Shown here one piece after another: positions 12,006 to 15,246 of a stretch of 15,246 nucleotides of DNA; position 1 is the first letter of the stretch, and the number at the start of each line of letters is the position of its first letter. The notes beneath the pieces are model-generated. The model was given only the letters and a program-made list of their open reading frames with translations, had not been told where the DNA came from and did not search any database. The stretch comes from Firmicutes bacterium UBA5388. Lineage in GTDB: Bacteria > Bacillota > UBA4882 > UBA10575. Where the stretch lies: contig DHOO01000132.1 of assembly GCA_002409975.1 (NCBI GenBank), forward strand, positions 19,958 to 35,203. The letters are read 5' to 3'. The position numbers and the translations under genes are program-made.

Positions 12006-13304
12006 TTATTCCTGTAATAACCTTTGCGCTGTCTTCGCCGCCAAAGAGATGATCTCATTTTCCCCCCATTTTACTGGTTCCCCTTCTTTAACTAACCACT
12101 CTCCATTGACCATAACTTCTGAGACATCACTGCCACGCGCCGAATAGACCAGTAATGATCGGGGATTAAAACAAGGCGTTAGATGACTCTGTTTAAGGTT
12201 AACCATAATCAGATCGGCTTTTTTCCCTTGCTCTAAACTACCGGTCTGGTCAGCAATTCCCAAAGCCTTTGCTCCATTGATCGTAGCCATCTTTAAAGCA
12301 GATTCAGCCTGGAGCACAGTGGGATTTTGATTAACTACCTTATGAAGGAGTGAGGCCAGCCTCATCTCCGCAAACATATCAAGCCGATTGTTACTGGCTG
12401 CCCCGTCTGTTCCTAGACTAACAAGAAGACCAGCTTCCTGCATCTTAACCACTGGCGCAATGCCGCTCGCTAGTTTAAGATTACTAGAAGGGTTATGGGC
12501 TACCGCTACTTTTTGCCTAGATAAAAATGAGAGTTCCCCCTCATCTAGCCATACTCCATGAGCCAATAGGACAGGACGGGAAAAAACTCCTTGATCAACC
12601 AGATAAGCAATCGGGCGTTTTCCATAGTTTTTACTGATCTCTTCTAATTCATCTCTGGTCTCGGCCACATGAATATGTAAAGACAATTGATGATGCCTAG
12701 CTATTGTTACCACCTGACGGAGAAACTCTGGCGGTAAGGTGTAAGGAGCGTGCGGACCAAGCATAGCGGTTATTCTCCCGTCAGCCTTGCCTTTCCATTT
12801 CTTACTCAGTTCAACTGCCTCTTCAAGTTTCTTTTCTGCCGCCGGGTCTGTTCCGATTAGTCCCCTGGCTAAAACAGCGCGGATGCCGGATTCTTCTACG
12901 GCTCTTGCTACTTCATCCATAAAAAAATACATATCCGCAAAGGTTGTAGTCCCCGAGAGTAACATTTCATTGATCGCAAGTCTGGTACCGTGATAAACAT
13001 CCTCAGGAGTTAACTTCTCCTCCAGTGGCCATATTTTCTCCTTTAACCAAGAATCCAGAGGAAGATCATCCGCCAAACTACGAAACAATACCATGGCGGC
13101 ATGGGTATGAGTGTTAATCAGCCCGGGCATCACCAACTTGTCTTGGGCGTCAATCACCTCAGTGGAATGATCTGCCACACTTTCCCTCCACGACCCCAGA
13201 GCTACGATTCTCCCATCGACGATCTTAAGATAAGCATCATGAATAGGTTCTTGGCCTTCGGCCATGGTCAGAAGCCATTCACAATGAATTACCATCGTTC
13301 CCAT
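12006..13304 (-). CDS. mtaD: 5-methylthioadenosine/S-adenosylhomocysteine deaminase
   Basis: This is an amidohydrolase that deaminates the adenine of methylthioadenosine and S-adenosylhomocysteine to inosine derivatives (MtaD/DadD group). The start is the ATG at 13304, 9 bases after AAAGGAG. A TTG at 13328 directly after the ahcY stop would add 8 residues and overlap the ribosome site. Counting from 13304 (432 aa), metal ligands are His66 and His68 (NTHTHAAM), His212 (HIHVAET) and Asp300 (LGTDGAASNN). Glu215 and His249 (LLAHGVW) are catalytic or substrate positions. GPHAPYT (His185) and the early SLADDLPLDSWL segment are typical of the family. It follows ahcY by 24 bases, so the two are co-transcribed and both act on the by-products of S-adenosylmethionine use. 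Confidence 0.93.
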   Translation of the reverse strand: MGTMVIHCEWLLTMAEGQEPIHDAYLKIVDGRIVALGSWRESVADHSTEVIDAQDKLVMPGLINTHTHAAMVLFRSLADDLPLDSWLKEKIWPLEEKLTPEDVYHGTRLAINEMLLSGTTTFADMYFFMDEVARAVEESGIRAVLARGLIGTDPAAEKKLEEAVELSKKWKGKADGRITAMLGPHAPYTLPPEFLRQVVTIARHHQLSLHIHVAETRDELEEISKNYGKRPIAYLVDQGVFSRPVLLAHGVWLDEGELSFLSRQKVAVAHNPSSNLKLASGIAPVVKMQEAGLLVSLGTDGAASNNRLDMFAEMRLASLLHKVVNQNPTVLQAESALKMATINGAKALGIADQTGSLEQGKKADLIMVNLKQSHLTPCFNPRSLLVYSARGSDVSEVMVNGEWLVKEGEPVKWGENEIISLAAKTAQRLLQE

Positions 13305-13328
13305 TGTGAGCATCTCCTTTCTTCCCAA

Positions 13329-14579
13329 TTACCAACTATTAAGGTATTTCTGTTGGGCTTCAGTCAAAGCATCAATTTGTACCCCAAAAGCTTCCAGCGC
13401 CAGCCGGGCCACTAAACAATCAGTTTCCTGCGGAACTGAATAAAGTCCTGCTACGAGTCGCCCCTCCCGATTCAAACTCTCAAGGTAAAGAAGAGAAAGA
13501 ATCTGTAATGCAAAAGATAAGTCCATTATCTCTGCCGGATGACCATCACCTGCCGCCAAATTGACTAATCGTCCTTCAGCTAACAAATATAATTTCCGTC
13601 CGTCTGCCAAACGATATTCAGTAATATTTTTTCTAGCCTCACTTACCTCAACTGCAAGTTTTCTCAGATCTTCTTTATCAATCTCAACATCAAAATGGCC
13701 GGCATTAGCCAAAATAGCCCCATCTTTCATTACCTGAAAATGTTCTTGTGCCAAAACCCGAGCGCATCCAGTAACAGAAATAAAAAAATCTCCTCTCCGA
13801 GCCGCTTCGACAGATGGCAACACTGCATAACCATCCATTAATGCCTCTAAGGCTTTGATCGGATCTACTTCACAGACAATTACTCTAGCTCCTAACCCCT
13901 TGGCGCGGGCAGCCACACCTTTCCCACACCAACCGTAACCAACTACTACCACTGTTTTGCCTGCCACCACCAGATTGGTGGTACGCATTATTCCATCCCA
14001 GGAGGATTGACCTGTACCGTAACGATTATCAAAAAGATGCTTACATAAGGCATCGTTAACAGCAATCATCGGAAAGGCCAATTGATCTTGGCTAGCCATC
14101 GCCCTTAACCTTTGAACCCCGGTGGTTGTTTCTTCGCAACCTCCCTTCACCATAGGGAGCAACTCCCGATACCGTGTATGGAGAAGACTAACTAAATCCC
14201 CTCCATCATCAATGAGATAGACCGGTTTAGTTTTTAAGGTAGCAGTCAAATGAGACAGATATTCCTCTTCACTAGCGCCATGCCAAGCAAAAACCGAAAC
14301 TCCTTTCGCGACTAGAGCAGCGGCCACATCATCTTGAGTAGATAACGGATTGCTCCCGGTCACGGTAAGTTCAGCCCCTAATTCCTTTAAGGTCAAAGCA
14401 AGATAAGCAGTTTTTGCTTCTAAATGAACAGAAACAGCCACCCTTTTCCCGCGCAACGGTTGCTCGGTAGTATATTTTTCCCGAATCTTATTTAAAATCG
14501 GCATATGTTTACTAACCCAATCAATTTTCTTACTACCCGCAGAAGCTAAAGTTAGATCCCTGATTTTATATTCAATCAT
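13329..14579 (-). CDS. ahcY: S-adenosylhomocysteine hydrolase (short archaeal/thermophile type)
   Basis: This NAD-dependent hydrolase splits S-adenosylhomocysteine into homocysteine and adenosine; some short relatives prefer S-inosylhomocysteine. The ATG at 14579 follows AAAGGAG by 7 bases; the ATG at 14624 lacks a ribosome site. Counting from 14579 (416 aa), SVHLEAKTA (His52), LIDDGGDL (Asp124/125), EETTTGV (Glu150) and NDALCKHLFDN (Lys180, Asp184, Asn185) are the substrate-site motifs. VVVGYGWCGKG (glycines 214, 216, 219 and 221) binds NAD. AGHFDVEID (His295) and LAAGDGHPAEIMD (His347) complete the site. The protein lacks the insertion and the KPDHYRY tail of the long bacterial and eukaryotic form. 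It is first gene of an operon with mtaD, which suggests possible handling of the deaminated substrate. Confidence 0.95.
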   Translation of the reverse strand: MIEYKIRDLTLASAGSKKIDWVSKHMPILNKIREKYTTEQPLRGKRVAVSVHLEAKTAYLALTLKELGAELTVTGSNPLSTQDDVAAALVAKGVSVFAWHGASEEEYLSHLTATLKTKPVYLIDDGGDLVSLLHTRYRELLPMVKGGCEETTTGVQRLRAMASQDQLAFPMIAVNDALCKHLFDNRYGTGQSSWDGIMRTTNLVVAGKTVVVVGYGWCGKGVAARAKGLGARVIVCEVDPIKALEALMDGYAVLPSVEAARRGDFFISVTGCARVLAQEHFQVMKDGAILANAGHFDVEIDKEDLRKLAVEVSEARKNITEYRLADGRKLYLLAEGRLVNLAAGDGHPAEIMDLSFALQILSLLYLESLNREGRLVAGLYSVPQETDCLVARLALEAFGVQIDALTEAQQKYLNSW

Positions 14580-14598
14580 AAAAACGCTCCTTTCTCTA

Positions 14599-14639
14599 GA
14601 AGCTTTTAGCTTCAACTTTTTCATATCTTTTAAATTATA
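14599..14639 (-). promoter_or_regulatory. ahcY-mtaD promoter and leader hairpin
   Basis: A perfect TATAAT (14639-14634) on the minus strand lies about 50 bases before the ahcY ATG; the -35 region is poor (CTTTCA at 18 bases, 3/6). In the short leader GAAGCT-TTT-AGCTTC (14599-14613) makes a perfect 6-bp hairpin about 9 bases before the ribosome site. The weak -35 suggests an activator, or a longer transcript from upstream. The leader is too short for an S-adenosylhomocysteine riboswitch, and I see none. Confidence 0.5.
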
Positions 14640-14754
14640 GTATAAAAAACTAGTTAATGAAAGAAGTTGGGAAAATTTAGTTCAGCTCTCTTTAAAATTA
14701 CTATTAACTTTTACCTTAAAATATACGATTAAAGGAATAGATGTATAAATAACT

Positions 14755-14806
14755 CCAGCTTAGTGCTGCTGGGAAACAAAACTTTTTGTAAGCATTGTAC
14801 TATAAG
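14755..14806 (+). promoter_or_regulatory. Candidate promoter/operator of the XRE gene
   Basis: ACAAAA-CT-TTTTGT (14776-14789) is a perfect 6-bp inverted repeat in the -35 region of a TATAAG (14801-14806; 5/6). No good -35 is present. The repeat is a natural candidate for binding by the XRE protein itself. An upstream palindrome, CAGC-TTAGT-GCTG (14756-14768), may be a second site. The predicted start near 14813 would leave a very short leader. Confidence 0.35.
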
Positions 14807-14828
14807 ATGAAAATGGTGGTGAGAAAGA

Positions 14829-15158
14829 TTGTCTTTTGGAACAAGACTTAGGTCTTTACGAGAAGAACAAGGTTTATATCAGAAAGATTTAGCCTTTAAA
14901 TTGGATTTAACCCAGAAAACCATCAGTAATTACGAGAATAATGAGCGGTTTCCAGACCAGAAAACTCTGAGCAAGATCGCTGATTTATTTAATGTTTCCA
15001 TTGATTTCCTTCTAGACCGAACGGATATACGAAATCCCATGGAAATTGTCGCCGCCCATCGAACCGACGATCCCATGACCGATTTACCCGAAAGCGCCAA
15101 AAAATCTGTGCTCGCTTTTATTAAACTGGTCAAGGATGAGTTAGGGATCAAAGAATAA
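14829..15158 (+). CDS. XRE-family helix-turn-helix regulator (109 aa)
   Basis: The N-terminal 60 residues form an HTH_3/Cro-cI DNA-binding domain: FGTRLRSLREEQGLYQKDLA, then LTQKTISNYENNERFPDQKT as recognition helix and following turn, then LSKIADLFNVSIDFLLDRTD. The C-terminal 45 residues, with DLPESAKKSVLAFIKLVKDE, form one predicted amphipathic helix that probably mediates dimerisation. The start is TTG (14829), preceded by GGTGGTGAG (14813-14821) at about 7 bases, the same ribosome-site variant as the two other + strand genes here. It is transcribed divergently from ahcY, separated by about 250 bp that hold promoters for both. Autoregulation is likely for this class. The target genes are not apparent. 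Confidence 0.88.
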   Translation: MSFGTRLRSLREEQGLYQKDLAFKLDLTQKTISNYENNERFPDQKTLSKIADLFNVSIDFLLDRTDIRNPMEIVAAHRTDDPMTDLPESAKKSVLAFIKLVKDELGIKE

Positions 15159-15246
15159 GCACTGTAAACTTTTTTAAAAATAAAAACTGGTCGATTCTTT
15201 TAAATAAGCTTTTTGCGTTGTATCCTTTTTAAAAGGTCCCAATACA
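15159..15246. other. AT-rich end of window
   Basis: No gene or clear terminator is visible after the XRE stop. The only structure is the palindrome CCTTTT-T-AAAAGG (15224-15236). The next gene lies outside the window. Confidence 0.6.

Noticed and set aside
11767..12147. A 126-codon + strand frame across the GC-rich island
   Set aside because: It extends antisense into the well-supported mtaD gene, has no ribosome site at its start and shows no recognisable domain.
14580..14720. A possible S-adenosylhomocysteine or S-adenosylmethionine riboswitch before ahcY
   Set aside because: The leader after the predicted promoter is about 50 nt, and I could not find the conserved core of a known riboswitch class; only a simple hairpin is present.
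1..15246. CRISPR array, complete insertion sequence or prophage module
   Set aside because: No regularly spaced direct repeats, transposase, integrase or phage structural gene is visible in any frame.

Overview
This 15.2 kb window looks like a chromosomal segment of an anaerobic, moderately AT-rich member of the Bacillota (Firmicutes), close to the clostridial or deep-branching lineages. The evidence is the class III ribonucleotide reductase NrdD with NrdR, a short archaeal/thermophile-type S-adenosylhomocysteine hydrolase next to an MtaD-type deaminase, a YheI/YheH(BmrCD)-type heterodimeric ABC exporter, strong Shine-Dalgarno sites and consensus-like -35/-10 promoters. The species cannot be named from the sequence. 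The large conserved genes all lie on the minus strand. The + strand carries only a small coiled-coil protein, a 48-residue Cys-rich protein and a small XRE regulator.

Left part (1-1850): an inverted repeat; a small hypothetical gene (+); an NlpC/P60 peptidase (-) whose reading frame continues upstream of its first ATG into a lipoprotein signal peptide, probably from a non-standard ATA start; a tRNA-Thr(TGT) gene (-) with its own promoter and terminator; and a compact + strand unit in which a consensus promoter, a possible operator, a 48-codon Cys-rich gene and a terminator lie within 360 bp. The tRNA T-arm is repeated in inverted orientation just upstream of the tRNA.

Centre (1869-10212, all minus): a SWIM zinc-finger protein; a two-gene ABC exporter operon whose subunits carry complementary normal and degenerate ATP-site motifs; and the nrdR-nrdD operon. 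That operon has two NrdR boxes exactly 31 bp apart over its proximal promoter, a second promoter further upstream, and a 41-bp gene overlap. No nrdG is present in the window.

Right part (10213-15246): a BaiN/YhiN-type flavoprotein (-); a 0.55 kb gap with hairpins, a terminator, a GC-rich island of about 100 bp and a possible 22-residue basic peptide; the ahcY-mtaD operon (-), which could recycle S-adenosylhomocysteine directly or by deamination to S-inosylhomocysteine; and a divergent XRE regulator (+).

The gene families are mostly familiar. The least explained elements are the Cys-rich mini-gene, the ATA-started lipoprotein, the inverted T-arm copy and the GC-rich intergenic island with its possible small transcript. 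Several start sites were moved from the longest-ORF position on the strength of ribosome binding sites and family length; each case is explained in its entry.
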